DNA of 64,000 nucleotides from Kitasatospora mediocidica KCTC 9733 (GTDB lineage: Bacteria; Actinomycetota; Actinomycetes; Streptomycetales; Streptomycetaceae), in contig NZ_JQLN01000005.1 in NCBI RefSeq assembly GCF_000744225.1, positions 2,565,001 through 2,629,000 on the forward strand, in the 5' to 3' direction. How positions within the stretch are numbered: position 1 is the stretch's first letter; the number at the start of each line of letters is the position of its first letter. Made by a program: the position numbers and the translations under genes. Below are positions 34,719 to 43,188 of this stretch, one piece after another. Below the pieces are notes generated by a model that saw only the letters and a list, made by a program, of their open reading frames with translations, searched no databases and was not told the DNA's origin.

Positions 34719-35624
34719 GTGGTCACCCTCGACTCCCGCCCCGCGCTGCCCGCCGTGCCCAAGAGCCCGGACGACGTCCCCGGCTGGTTCTGGCCGCTGG
34801 ACCAGCAGCTCTTCAGCTGGCTGCTCGAACGCCAGACCGCCGTCGGCCAGCACGGCGACCTGCTCGAAATGGGCAGCTACCTGGGACGCAGCGCGATCCT
34901 GATCGGACGCCACCGGCAACCCGGTGAGGCGTTCACGATCTGTGACCTGTTCGACTCCGACGCCCCGGACGGCGACAACGCCGCCGAGATGACGATGTCG
35001 TACCGCGAGACGCTCACCCGCGCCGCCTTCGAACGCAACTACCTGGCCTTCCACGCCGAGCTGCCCACCATCGTGCAGGCACCGACCTCCGCCCTGGCGG
35101 GCGACGTGCTGGCGCCCGGCAGCTGCCGTTTCGCCCACATCGACGCCTCCCACCTCTACGAGCACGTGGCCGGCGACATCCAGACGGCCCGGGCGGCGCT
35201 GGCCGACGACGGCATCGTGGTGCTGGACGACTTCCGCTCACCGCACACCCCCGGCGTGGCCGCCGCCACCTGGGAGGCCGTCTTCGACCACGGCCTGCGC
35301 CCGATCTGCCTGACACCGGAGAAGCTCTACGGCACCTGGGCGGACCCGGGGACCCTGCAGGGCGAGCTGCTCCAGCTGGACGGTGACGTCGACGGCTGCA
35401 ACCTGGACATCGACATCATCCGCGGGCATCAGGTGCTCCGGTTCTCCGGGCCCGGGGTGGCGAAACTGATGCCGTCCGGCATCCACCGCGACGGACGGTC
35501 GGCGGCGCCGCCCCGCCCGGCCGGCCGGAGCGCGGCCCGTCGGCTGGCGCTGGACCTGCTGCCGCCGATCGCGACCAGGGCGGTGCGGCGCGGCCTGCGC
35601 AGCGCCCGTGAGCGCAGGGCGTAG
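34719..35624 (+). CDS. Class I SAM-dependent methyltransferase (Methyltransf_24-like)
   Basis: The 301-residue protein carries the SAM motif LEMGSYLGRSAILIG near residue 48 and the later motifs FAHIDASHLYEHV and GIVVLDDFRSP, as in the Methyltransf_24 group often found beside glycosyltransferases and sugar-modification genes. The GTG at 34719 has AGGAGG 5 nt upstream. The neighbourhood (surface-polymer genes, D,D-carboxypeptidase) hints at a glycan or lipid acceptor, but the substrate is unknown. It ends in a 9-bp tandem repeat and a palindromic terminator. Confidence 0.85.
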   Translation: MVTLDSRPALPAVPKSPDDVPGWFWPLDQQLFSWLLERQTAVGQHGDLLEMGSYLGRSAILIGRHRQPGEAFTICDLFDSDAPDGDNAAEMTMSYRETLTRAAFERNYLAFHAELPTIVQAPTSALAGDVLAPGSCRFAHIDASHLYEHVAGDIQTARAALADDGIVVLDDFRSPHTPGVAAATWEAVFDHGLRPICLTPEKLYGTWADPGTLQGELLQLDGDVDGCNLDIDIIRGHQVLRFSGPGVAKLMPSGIHRDGRSAAPPRPAGRSAARRLALDLLPPIATRAVRRGLRSARERRA

Positions 35625-35659
35625 CTCCCGGGGCTCCCGGGGCTCCCGGGGCTCCTGGG
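35624..35659. repeat. 9-bp tandem repeat (GCTCCCGGG x4)
   Basis: Four units of GCTCCCGGG start at the last base of the methyltransferase stop codon; the fourth is GCTCCTGGG. The array merges into the terminator palindrome. Confidence 0.9.
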
Positions 35660-35690
35660 GCGGGTACGGCCGGCCGGCCGTACCCGCCCC
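35657..35690. terminator. Bidirectional 34-bp palindromic terminator
   Basis: The 34 bp are a perfect palindrome centred on CGGCCG, between the convergent methyltransferase and carboxypeptidase genes. Confidence 0.9.
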
Positions 35691-35713
35691 GGCTCATCGC
35701 TCATCGCTGGTCG

Positions 35714-37060
35714 CTAGTCGCGGCGCCCGATCGCTGTCGCGCCCGCCGGACCCGCCGTTTCGGGGTCGCTCGCGCTCGCGCCGAGGGCGGTCGACCCGCC
35801 GACGGTGGAGGCGGCGGGGAGCGTGGCGACGGCTCCGCGCGCCCAGCGCCGTCGCCGCCGGCCGGCCACCCAGAACCCGGCGGCCACCGCGCAGGCGACC
35901 GCCGCCCCGACCGCCGACCAGGAGCGGACCCCGCGCGCGGAGGACTCGCCCTCGGGCGGCCCGGCCTGCGGCAACCGCCCGGCCGCCTTCGCGGCCGGGT
36001 TCGCCGCTGCCTTCGCGGGCGCCTTCGCGGGTGCGGAGGCGCCCGCACTCGCCGCGGCCGCCGCGTCGCCGGTACTGGCGGTCTTCGGCTGCACCAGCAC
36101 GCCGACCGGCGCGACCTTGTCCGCTGCCGCGAACCCCCAGTCGAGCAGCGCGGCCGTCTCGTCGTAGACCTTCATGTACGTCGTCGGATGCATCACGGCG
36201 ACCAGCAGCGTCCGGCCGTCGCGTTCGGCCGCGCCGACGAAGGTGCTGCCCGCGTTCGTGGTGTAGCCGTTCTTGACCCCGAGCAGCCCCGGGTACTTCC
36301 CGAGCAGCCGGTCGGTGTTCTGGATGCCGAAGGTGCCGCGCTGCCCGGTGTTCTTGTCCACCGCCCCGGGGAACTGGGCGTCCCGGGTCGCGCAGTAGGA
36401 GCGGAAGTCGGGATTGCGCAGCCCGTCCCGGGCGAACAGCGTCAGGTCGTACGCCGAGGTGAGCTGCCCGTCCTCGTCGTACCCGTCGGGCGACACCACG
36501 TGGGTGTCCGCGGCGCCCAGCACCCCGGCCCGCTCCTGCATCTGACGGACCGTCTGCTCGATGCCGCCGTTCATGTTCGCCAGCACGTGCACCGCGTCGT
36601 TGCCGGAGCTCAGGAAGACGCCCCGCCACAGGTCCTCGACCTTGTAGTCCAGATCCTCCTTGACGCCCACCAGACTGCTGCCCGCCCCGAGCCCGGCCAG
36701 CTCGGACGGCGTCACCCGGTGGACGGCCGACCGGTCGAACTTGGGCAGGACGGTATCGGCGAAGAGCATCTTGAGGGTGCTGGCGGGAGGCAGCCGCAGA
36801 TGCGGGTTGTAGGCGGCCAGCACATTGCCCGTCCCGGCGTCGGCGACCAGCCAGGACATCCCGGTCAGCCCGGTGGGCAACCGAGGCGTCCCGCCGGTGG
36901 GGATGACCTGCACCCCCTGCTGGCCAAGCCGCTCACCGCCCACCGCCGCCCCGACCGGCGGCGGCTCCGCCGGGGGCGCGGCCGACGCGAGCGGGGCCGC
37001 GCACCACACCAGGGCCGCTGCCAACGCGGCGGCCCGTCGACGACTACCAGTACGACACAT
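35714..37060 (-). CDS. D-alanyl-D-alanine carboxypeptidase (penicillin-binding, S11)
   Basis: The 448-residue enzyme trims the terminal D-Ala of peptidoglycan peptides outside the membrane. The signal peptide is residues 1-28 (arginines, then AALAAALVW ... ASA). The serine motif S-T-L-K is at 94-97, SGN near 153 and the KTG-box variant KNG near 260. A Pro/Ala linker is followed by one hydrophobic helix (AVGAAVACAVAAGFWVAG) and a basic tail, so it is anchored at the carboxy end. The ATG at 37060 gives a proper signal peptide; longer in-frame starts would not. In Streptomyces an SCO4848-like gene stands beside it, as here. Confidence 0.92.
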   Translation of the reverse strand: MCRTGSRRRAAALAAALVWCAAPLASAAPPAEPPPVGAAVGGERLGQQGVQVIPTGGTPRLPTGLTGMSWLVADAGTGNVLAAYNPHLRLPPASTLKMLFADTVLPKFDRSAVHRVTPSELAGLGAGSSLVGVKEDLDYKVEDLWRGVFLSSGNDAVHVLANMNGGIEQTVRQMQERAGVLGAADTHVVSPDGYDEDGQLTSAYDLTLFARDGLRNPDFRSYCATRDAQFPGAVDKNTGQRGTFGIQNTDRLLGKYPGLLGVKNGYTTNAGSTFVGAAERDGRTLLVAVMHPTTYMKVYDETAALLDWGFAAADKVAPVGVLVQPKTASTGDAAAAASAGASAPAKAPAKAAANPAAKAAGRLPQAGPPEGESSARGVRSWSAVGAAVACAVAAGFWVAGRRRRRWARGAVATLPAASTVGGSTALGASASDPETAGPAGATAIGRRD

Positions 37061-37241
37061 CAGGTGATCAGCTGAACGCACCTGGCGACCGTACCCAACC
37101 CCCCGCCCCCCGCCCCCGGCTCGCCGCCGACGTCCCCCGAACGGGTACCGCCACCTGCGCCATCCGGCTCCCACTGGTCGTCGACCTGGACGAGCCGGAT
37201 CACTTGATCGGCTGACTCTCCGACCGGCCCGGCTGCTCTGC

Positions 37242-37493
37242 CTACTGGGTGGCGCGACGGGCGGCGAGGACGCCCCGGAGGCCGATGACGCCGATGGCCG
37301 TGCCGAGGGCGAACGAGACGATGGTGAGGGCCAGGTGGATCCAGAAGAAGGCGGTCGGGTGGGAGTGATCGCCATTGGTGAAGGCCTGGTGGGCGGAGTC
37401 CGCCCAGAGGTTCTTGGCGAACGTCACCCAGACCATCCACGACCACGCGCCGAACGCCAGAAGGAACCAGGAGAGGCGGCCGGTGAGCTTCAT
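37242..37493 (-). CDS. SCO4848 family small membrane protein
   Basis: The 83-residue protein has two hydrophobic helices (LSWFLLAFGAWSWMVWVTFA and FWIHLALTIVSFALGTAIGVIGL) around a hydrophilic loop with two histidines. I recognise it as the SCO4848-type actinobacterial family, of unknown function. It is followed on the same strand by the carboxypeptidase after 181 bp that contain a C-rich tract and no supported gene. Confidence 0.88.
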   Translation of the reverse strand: MKLTGRLSWFLLAFGAWSWMVWVTFAKNLWADSAHQAFTNGDHSHPTAFFWIHLALTIVSFALGTAIGVIGLRGVLAARRATQ

Positions 37494-37624
37494 GGGCGTG
37501 GTCCTTCAGACGGGGTGGGCGGTTCCTCCAGTATGTGGGCCACGCCCCCCGGGTCAGCCGCCGGGGGTGGGCGATCCTCCTGGGTGGTTTCCGTCCGGTA
37601 CGGGAGCCGGGGCCGCGGACAGCG

Positions 37625-37660
37625 CTGCGCCCCGCTGGTCGGAGGACCGGCGGGGCGCAG
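37625..37660 (-). terminator. Terminator of the sdh operon
   Basis: A 16-bp stem (37625-37640 with 37645-37660; one G-T pair) with loop GGAG lies 23 bp after the sdhB stop. Confidence 0.9.
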
Positions 37661-37682
37661 TGGTGGTGCTTCGGGCGGAGTG

Positions 37683-38459
37683 TCAGAAGCGGCGCGTCAC
37701 GAGGGCGCGCTTGACTTCCTGGATCGCCTTGGTGACCTCAATGCCACGGGGGCAGGCCTCCGAGCAGTTGAAGGTGGTGCGGCAACGCCACACGCCCTCA
37801 CGGTCGTTCAGGATCTCCAGGCGCTGCTCGGCACCCTCGTCGCGCGAGTCGAAGATGAAGCGGTGCGCGTTGACGATGGCGGCCGGGCCGAAGTACTGGC
37901 CGTCGTTCCAGAAGACCGGGCAGGACGACGTGCACGCGGCGCACAGGATGCACTTGGTGGTGTCGTCGAAGCGCTCGCGGTCCTCGGCGGACTGCAGGCG
38001 CTCGCGGGTCGGCTCGTTCCCCTTGGTGACGAGGAACGGCATGACGTCCTTGTACGCCTGGAAGAACGGGTCCATGTCCACGACCAGGTCCTTGAGGACC
38101 GCGAGGCCCTTGATGGCCTCGATCGTGATCGGCTTCTCCGGGTTGACGTCCTTCAGCAGGGTCTTGCAGGCCAGGCGGTTGCGGCCGTTGATCCGCATCG
38201 CGTCCGAGCCGCAGATCCCGTGCGCGCAGGAGCGCCGGTACGTGAGGGTGCCGTCCTGCTCCCACTTGACCTTGTTGAGGGCGTCCAGGACGCGCTCCTT
38301 CGGGTCCATGGTGAGCTGGTAGTCCACCCACACCGGCTCCGGGTGCTCCTCCGGGTTGAACCGGCGGATGCGGAGGGTGAAGGTGATCAGCTGCACGCCG
38401 CCGCTCTCGGCCGCGTCCAGCGCCGCCGAGTGCGGTGCGTCGATCGTGGGGGCGCTCAT
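37683..38459 (-). CDS. sdhB: Succinate dehydrogenase iron-sulfur subunit
   Basis: SdhB (258 aa) carries electrons from the flavoprotein to quinone. The [2Fe-2S] ligands are in SCAHGICGSD near residue 78 and a later Cys (LACKTL). The cysteines for the [4Fe-4S] and [3Fe-4S] centres are in CILCAACTSSCP near 171 and CRTTFNCSEACP near 227. The ATG shares one base with the sdhA stop, so translation is coupled. It is the last gene of sdhCDAB. Confidence 0.96.
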   Translation of the reverse strand: MSAPTIDAPHSAALDAAESGGVQLITFTLRIRRFNPEEHPEPVWVDYQLTMDPKERVLDALNKVKWEQDGTLTYRRSCAHGICGSDAMRINGRNRLACKTLLKDVNPEKPITIEAIKGLAVLKDLVVDMDPFFQAYKDVMPFLVTKGNEPTRERLQSAEDRERFDDTTKCILCAACTSSCPVFWNDGQYFGPAAIVNAHRFIFDSRDEGAEQRLEILNDREGVWRCRTTFNCSEACPRGIEVTKAIQEVKRALVTRRF

Positions 38460-40201
38460 CAGTACTTACGCTCCATCGGCTGGTAGCGGGTCGTGACGAC
38501 CGGCTTGTAGTCAAGGCGGATGGAGGTCGTGCCGTCCGCGGCGACCTCCTGGTACGCCATGGTGTGCTGCATGAACTTCACGTCGTCACGGGTCGGGAAG
38601 TCCTCACGGAAGTGACCGCCGCGCGACTCCTCGCGGGCCAGTCCGGAGACCGCCAGCACCTCGGCCAGGTCGAGCAGGTTGCCCAGCTCGACGGCCTCCA
38701 GGAGGTCCGTGTTGTAACGGAAGCCCTTGTCCATGATGGCGACGTTCTTGTACCGCTCGCGCAGGGCCGCGATGTCGGAGACCGCCTGCTTCAGGGTCGC
38801 GCCGGTGCGGTAGACCATGGCGTTGGTGTCCATGGTCTCCTGCAGCTCCTTGCGGATCTGCGCGACGGACTCGGTGCCGGTGGAGTCGCGCAGGCCGTCG
38901 ACCATCGCCTGCACCTTCTCGGCCGGGTTCTCGGGGAGCGGCGTGAAGTCCACCGTCGACGAGTACTCGGCGGCGGCGATGCCGGCCCGCTTGCCGAACA
39001 CGTTGATGTCCAGCAGCGAGTTGGTGCCCAGGCGGTTGGCGCCGTGCACCGAGACGCAGGCGACCTCGCCGGCCGCGTAGAGGCCGGGCACCACGTCGGT
39101 GTTGTTGCGCAGCACCTCACCCTCGACGTTGGTCGGGATGCCGCCCATCGCGTAGTGCGCGGTGGGCTGGATCGGGATCGGGTCCGTGTAGGGCTCGATG
39201 CCGAGGTAGGTGCGCGCGAACTCGGTGATGTCCGGGAGCTTGGCGTCCAGCTGCTCCGGCGGAAGGTGCGTCAGGTCCAGGTAGACGTGGTCGCCGTCGG
39301 GGCCGCAGCCGCGACCCTCGCGGATCTCGGTGTAGATCGCGCGCGAGCAGACGTCACGGGACGCGAGGTCCTTCATGACCGGGGCGTAGCGCTCCATGAA
39401 GCGCTCGCCGTCCTTGTTGCGCAGGATGCCGCCCTCGCCGCGGGCGCCCTCGGTGAGCAGGATGCCCATCCGCCAGATGCCCGTCGGGTGGAACTGGAAG
39501 AACTCCATGTCCTCCAGCGGCAGGCCGCGGCGGTAGACCAGCGCCTGGCCGTCACCGGTGAGGGTGTGGGCGTTGGAGGTCACCTTGAAGAACTTGCCGG
39601 TGCCGCCGGAGGCGAACACGACCGACTTGGCCTGGAAGACGTGGATCTCGCCGGTGGCCAGCTCGTAGGCGACGACGCCCGCGGTCTTGCCGTCGTTGAT
39701 CAGCAGGTCCAGCACGTAGAACTCGTTGAAGAACTCGACGCCGTGCTTGACGCAGTTCTGGAACAGCGTCTGGAGGATCATGTGACCGGTGCGGTCGGCC
39801 GCGTAGCAGGAGCGGCGGACCGCCGCCTCGCCGTGGTTGCGGGTGTGACCGCCGAAGCGGCGCTGGTCGATCCGGCCGGCCTCGGTACGGGAGAAGGGCA
39901 GGCCCATCTTCTCGAGGTCGAGGACCGCGTCGATGGCCTCCTTGCACATGATCTCGGCGGCGTCCTGGTCGACCAGGTAGTCACCACCCTTGACCGTGTC
40001 GAAGGTGTGCCACTCCCAGTTGTCCTCCTCGACGTTGGCGAGGGCGGCGCACATGCCGCCCTGGGCCGCGCCGGTGTGGGACCGGGTGGGGTAGAGCTTG
40101 GTCAGCACGGCGGTACGGCTGCGCTGGGTCGACTCGATGGCCGCGCGCATGCCGGCGCCGCCCGCGCCGACGATGACGGTGTCGTACTTGTGAATCTGCA
40201 T
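38459..40201 (-). CDS. sdhA: Succinate dehydrogenase flavoprotein subunit
   Basis: SdhA (580 aa) oxidises succinate to fumarate with covalently bound FAD. The dinucleotide-binding motif VIVGAGGAGMRAA is at residues 9-21 and the flavinylated His is in SHTGAAQGG near residue 43. The active-site segment HPTGIWRMGIL with TEGARGEGG lies near 230-260, and the carboxy end has RSRGGHFREDFP-type residues (SRGGHFRED). The length is normal. It overlaps sdhB by one base and follows sdhD after 31 bp. Confidence 0.97.
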   Translation of the reverse strand: MQIHKYDTVIVGAGGAGMRAAIESTQRSRTAVLTKLYPTRSHTGAAQGGMCAALANVEEDNWEWHTFDTVKGGDYLVDQDAAEIMCKEAIDAVLDLEKMGLPFSRTEAGRIDQRRFGGHTRNHGEAAVRRSCYAADRTGHMILQTLFQNCVKHGVEFFNEFYVLDLLINDGKTAGVVAYELATGEIHVFQAKSVVFASGGTGKFFKVTSNAHTLTGDGQALVYRRGLPLEDMEFFQFHPTGIWRMGILLTEGARGEGGILRNKDGERFMERYAPVMKDLASRDVCSRAIYTEIREGRGCGPDGDHVYLDLTHLPPEQLDAKLPDITEFARTYLGIEPYTDPIPIQPTAHYAMGGIPTNVEGEVLRNNTDVVPGLYAAGEVACVSVHGANRLGTNSLLDINVFGKRAGIAAAEYSSTVDFTPLPENPAEKVQAMVDGLRDSTGTESVAQIRKELQETMDTNAMVYRTGATLKQAVSDIAALRERYKNVAIMDKGFRYNTDLLEAVELGNLLDLAEVLAVSGLAREESRGGHFREDFPTRDDVKFMQHTMAYQEVAADGTTSIRLDYKPVVTTRYQPMERKY

Positions 40202-40232
40202 GGTGTGTCAGTCGCCTCTGGCTCTAGCCGAG

Positions 40233-40724
40233 TTAGATGTTCGGGTCGAAGGTGAAGATCACCAGAGTGCCCAGCAGCACGGTGAACACCGTGGCGGCAC
40301 CCATCAGGGTCTTCAGCCAGAGACGGGTCGAGTCCTTCTCGGCGTAGTCGTTGATGACCGTGCGCATGCCGTTGGAGCCGTGCAGCATGGCGAGCCAGAG
40401 CATCAGCAGGTCCCAGCCCTGCCAGAACGGCGAGGCCCAGCGGCCGGCCACGAAGGCGAAGCCGATCTTGGAGACGCCGCCGTCGAGCACCAGCATGATC
40501 AGCAGGTGGCCGAGGATCAGCACGACCAGCACGACGCCCGACAGGCGCATGAAGAGCCAGGCGAGCATCTCGAAGTTGGTGCGGGTGCGACGAGGGGTCT
40601 TCGTCGAGCGCGTACGCGGCGGCTGGATGACGAACTCGTCGGCCGGGTTACCGGTGCCGAGTCCCTTGCCGGTGTGCGCCTGCGAAGAGGAGACCAGCTC
40701 GATGTCAGAGGTGTCAGTCGACAT
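40233..40724 (-). CDS. sdhD: Succinate dehydrogenase membrane anchor subunit
   Basis: SdhD (163 aa) is the second membrane anchor. A hydrophilic head of ~45 residues is followed by three helices: FMRLSGVVLVVLILGHLLIM with a heme-ligand type His, WQGWDLLMLWLAMLHGSNG with a second His, and LMGAATVFTVLLGTLVIF. The motif HGxNG(M)R before the last helix is typical of SdhD. It starts 6 bp after sdhC. Confidence 0.94.
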   Translation of the reverse strand: MSTDTSDIELVSSSQAHTGKGLGTGNPADEFVIQPPRTRSTKTPRRTRTNFEMLAWLFMRLSGVVLVVLILGHLLIMLVLDGGVSKIGFAFVAGRWASPFWQGWDLLMLWLAMLHGSNGMRTVINDYAEKDSTRLWLKTLMGAATVFTVLLGTLVIFTFDPNI

Positions 40725-40730
40725 GCCGGA

Positions 40731-41111
40731 TCACTTCCCGAACCAGGAGAGCAGGGTGTGCTGGAGGATCGGGTAGAAGGCGCCGGCCATCAGGACGACC
40801 CAGACGCCGACGACGCTCCAGAGCATCTGCTTCTGGTACTTCGGGCCCTTCGACCAGAAGTCCACCGCGATGACCCGCAGGCCGTTCAGGGCGTGGAACA
40901 GGATGGCGGCGGTGAGGCCGTACTCCATCAGGTTCACCAGGGGCGTCTTGTACGTCTGAATGACGGAGTCGTACGCCTGTGGGGACACGCGCACCAGCGC
41001 GGTGTCGAGGACATGAGCGAACAGGAAGAAGAAAATGAGGACGCCGGTGACTCGATGAGCCACCCAACTCCACATGCCTTCCCGGCCGCGGTACAGCGTT
41101 CCAGCCGGCAC
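40731..41111 (-). CDS. sdhC: Succinate dehydrogenase cytochrome b556 subunit
   Basis: SdhC (126 aa) is the first membrane anchor. MWSWVAHRVTGVLIFFFLFAHVLD includes the conserved H-R-x-T-G quinone-site motif and a heme-b His (FAHV); LFHALNGLRVI and a third helix follow. The GTG at 41111 has GGAGG 7 nt upstream. It is the first gene of the operon. The promoter candidate TAGGAT (41201-41196, minus) and an FNR-like box at 41235-41248 lie upstream. Confidence 0.94.
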   Translation of the reverse strand: MPAGTLYRGREGMWSWVAHRVTGVLIFFFLFAHVLDTALVRVSPQAYDSVIQTYKTPLVNLMEYGLTAAILFHALNGLRVIAVDFWSKGPKYQKQMLWSVVGVWVVLMAGAFYPILQHTLLSWFGK

Positions 41112-41234
41112 GGAAAACCCTCCGGAAGCGGATGAAGGGCTCGGCCGGCTTCGGTGTCGGTCAGCCCGGCCGGGTACGGTCCACCGGCCGCGGACATCCT
41201 ATCGACGCCGTGTCGGGAACCGCCTCCGGGGGGT

Positions 41235-41248
41235 TTGATTGTGATCAA
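41235..41248. promoter_or_regulatory. TTGAT-N4-ATCAA palindrome upstream of sdhC (FNR/Crp-family box)
   Basis: TTGATTGTGATCAA is an exact match to the classical FNR consensus and stands out in this GC-rich DNA. It is ~124 bp before sdhC and would be centred about 50 bp upstream of the transcription start if TAGGAT at 41201-41196 is the -10. An overlapping longer palindrome TGATT-N6-AATCA spans 41236-41251. The regulator is unknown. Confidence 0.6.
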
Positions 41249-41281
41249 TCAGGCACGGGCGGCGTAACGCGGCGCCCAACT

Positions 41282-41296
41282 GTGACGCTGAGTCAC
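41282..41296. promoter_or_regulatory. GTGAC-N5-GTCAC palindrome upstream of the lipoprotein gene
   Basis: A perfect 5-5-5 inverted repeat (GTGAC GCTGA GTCAC) lies 57 bp before the ATG at 41353. It resembles sites of Crp-type or BldD-type regulators (GTGA ... TCAC). Confidence 0.4.
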
Positions 41297-41352
41297 GGTG
41301 GTGCTCCGGTACGGTGACGGACTTCCCCGCCGCCGACCCTCCCGAGGGCCTC

Positions 41353-42174
41353 ATGCCTCCTCGCTTCGCCCCGACCCTGCTGCCTCTCGTCGCGCTGGCG
41401 TTGGCCGGCTGTACGACGGTGGGCCCCGCCGGGTCCGCCGACCGGGCCGCGACGGCCTCCGCCGCGGCGACCGTCCGGTCCTCGGTCACCGCGCCGGCGG
41501 GCGTGCCGTCAGCCGCCACCCCGTCAGCGGCCGCGCCGCGCGCGCTGACGGCGGCCGCGCTGCGGGCCGCCGCGCTGGCCGGCCAGGACCTCGCCCCGGG
41601 CTGGACCGTTACCGTCGTGACCCCTGGTCAGGGCTCCGCCGGGCCGGCCTCGGCGGAGCACGAGACCTCCGACGTGCCCGCCTGCCAGCCGGTGCTGGAC
41701 GCGATCGGTCCGGCGAACCCGACCGGCGAGCCGACCGCGGAGACCGACCTGAGCCTGACCCGGGCCGGTGCCCCGGGCGCCGACGTCTACGCCGCCCTGC
41801 TCGCCTACCCGCCCGGCCGGGCGGCCCTGCTGCAGTCGCTGCTGGACCAGGTGCTGGCGCGCTGCGGCACGTTCACCTCCACCGCGACGGGCACCGGCAG
41901 CCGCAAGGGTGCCAAGACCCAGCACCGGCTGGCGCGTGCCGACACGCCCACCCCGGAGGGAGCGGACGGCGCCACCGCCTTCACCCTTACGAGTGGCAGC
42001 ACGACGCCGGGCGACCCGGGCGTGGCGGCGCTCTCCCAGGACGCGACGGTGGTCCGGGTCGGCACGGCGCTGGCCGTCTTCTCCACTGTGGGCTCGGGGA
42101 AGGAGCCGGCCGCCGCGCCCGACCCGGCGGTGGTCCTGGCGCAGACCCGCAAGCTGCGGGCCGCGCAGGGGTGA
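41353..42174 (+). CDS. Putative secreted lipoprotein
   Basis: The 273-residue protein has a signal peptide with lipobox LALAGC at residues 15-20, then an Ala/Ser/Thr-rich linker and a globular domain of ~190 residues with two well-spaced cysteines (VPACQPVL and LARCGTF) that may pair. I chose the ATG at 41353, since GAGGG stands upstream and the signal peptide is then of normal length; a GTG at 41314 would add 13 residues. No enzyme motif is seen. It is divergent from sdhC and converges on the OHCU decarboxylase gene with a 14-bp gap. Confidence 0.8.
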   Translation: MPPRFAPTLLPLVALALAGCTTVGPAGSADRAATASAAATVRSSVTAPAGVPSAATPSAAAPRALTAAALRAAALAGQDLAPGWTVTVVTPGQGSAGPASAEHETSDVPACQPVLDAIGPANPTGEPTAETDLSLTRAGAPGADVYAALLAYPPGRAALLQSLLDQVLARCGTFTSTATGTGSRKGAKTQHRLARADTPTPEGADGATAFTLTSGSTTPGDPGVAALSQDATVVRVGTALAVFSTVGSGKEPAAAPDPAVVLAQTRKLRAAQG

Positions 42175-42188
42175 TGGCAGCCGGTCGC

Positions 42189-42797
42189 CTAGTGCGCCCC
42201 GGCGGTGTGACTGGCCACCAGGTGTTCCAGCCGGTTGAGGGCGATCCGGCGCAGTTCGTCCGAGGCGACCAGTCGTTCCTCGTCGGGGTCGTTGGCGAGT
42301 CGGGTGCGGATGGAGGTCAGCACGGCGTCGAGCATCTCCTCGGGGTCGATGCCGTCCAGGCAGACCACGAAGACGTGTCCGAACCGCGCCTCGTAGGCGG
42401 CGTGGGCGGCGCGCAGCGCGGTGTGCGCGGCCTGGCTGCCGGGTGCGCGCATGCCGAGCAGCGGCTGCGGCATCCAGCTCTCGTCGGCCAGCGCCTCGGC
42501 GAGGTCGCTCGGCCGCAGGTCGTACGACGCCTCGCTGGCGGCGGCGAGCAGGGACTCCAGATCGGGGTACGGGCGGTGCAGGGTCAGCCGCAGCGCCCAG
42601 CGGTGGCTGCCGCAGCAGGCCAGCAGGGCCTCCTCGGCTGCGCCGGGGTCGGCCTCGTTGAAGCGGTGGAGCCCGACGGCGGCAGCCGGTGTGGCGAGGG
42701 CTGCTACGGAAGTGTCGGGCCGCTGCGGAGGAATGCCGGTCGAGGGCTGTTCGACGTTTCGGTCCGTCGAACTGTCGGCCGGAGAGTCGCTGGCCAG
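42189..42797 (-). CDS. uraD: 2-oxo-4-hydroxy-4-carboxy-5-ureidoimidazoline (OHCU) decarboxylase
   Basis: The carboxy-terminal ~165 residues match OHCU decarboxylase of uric-acid breakdown: FNEADPGAAEEALLACCGSHRW opens the domain, SYDLRPSDLAEALADE follows, and FGHVFVVCLDG precedes LTSIRTRLANDPDEER. No ATG, TTG or well-placed GTG precedes the domain. The only strong ribosome-binding site (GAGGAGG) is 5 nt before a CTG at 42797, which I take as a tentative start; a GTG at 42839 lacks such a site. No other urate-pathway gene is nearby. Confidence 0.8.
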   Translation of the reverse strand: MASDSPADSSTDRNVEQPSTGIPPQRPDTSVAALATPAAAVGLHRFNEADPGAAEEALLACCGSHRWALRLTLHRPYPDLESLLAAASEASYDLRPSDLAEALADESWMPQPLLGMRAPGSQAAHTALRAAHAAYEARFGHVFVVCLDGIDPEEMLDAVLTSIRTRLANDPDEERLVASDELRRIALNRLEHLVASHTAGAH

Positions 42798-42839
42798 CGG
42801 GTCCTCCTCGTGAGGGCGGGAAGGGGGCGAGCGGCGCAC

Positions 42840-43188
42840 AGGGGAGAGGGCGTTCGTCGCGCCGCGCCTGGAGAGCGATGGACTGGGTGGATCCGAAGGG
42901 TGTCCCGGATCCGGGGGAGGGTCCGAGGATGTGCCGGTGTCGATGGGACAAGCATGGATCACGGACGATCCACGACGGCGATGACGAAGGCCTGCGGGCG
43001 CTGGTTGCGTGCGAGGCGTGCGACGGCTGGCCCGGGCGTGCCTGCCCGGCTGCTGCTGCGGGTCTCCCAGGCAGCGGCACCACGGTAGTTGAGCGCTCAT
43101 CAGTTGGGGAGAGTGCTCGCAGAATTCACCCTGACGAGCTATCAAGTTGTGACCCGCACACCATCGGACCATCAGTCCGGGTGACGGG
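42840..43188. other. 349-bp gap between OHCU decarboxylase and alpha/beta hydrolase genes
   Basis: Both flanking genes run on the minus strand. The region holds the leader of the decarboxylase gene and a small imperfect hairpin (CGGAC-CATCA-GTCCG, about 43163-43177) after the hydrolase stop. Short reading frames occur on both strands, including a minus-strand ATG at 43100 in frame with the decarboxylase, but they have low-complexity Arg/Pro sequence and no ribosome-binding site. Confidence 0.5.

Noticed and set aside
37061..37241. Possible small gene between the carboxypeptidase and SCO4848-like genes
   Set aside because: A short plus-strand frame (ending VVDLDEPDHLIG) has no start with a ribosome-binding site and no partner; a C-rich tract occupies part of the gap.
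42954..43100. Small frames in the gap upstream of the OHCU decarboxylase gene, including an in-frame ATG at 43100
   Set aside because: There is no ribosome-binding site, the protein is Arg/Pro-rich and low in complexity, and nothing is recognisable.
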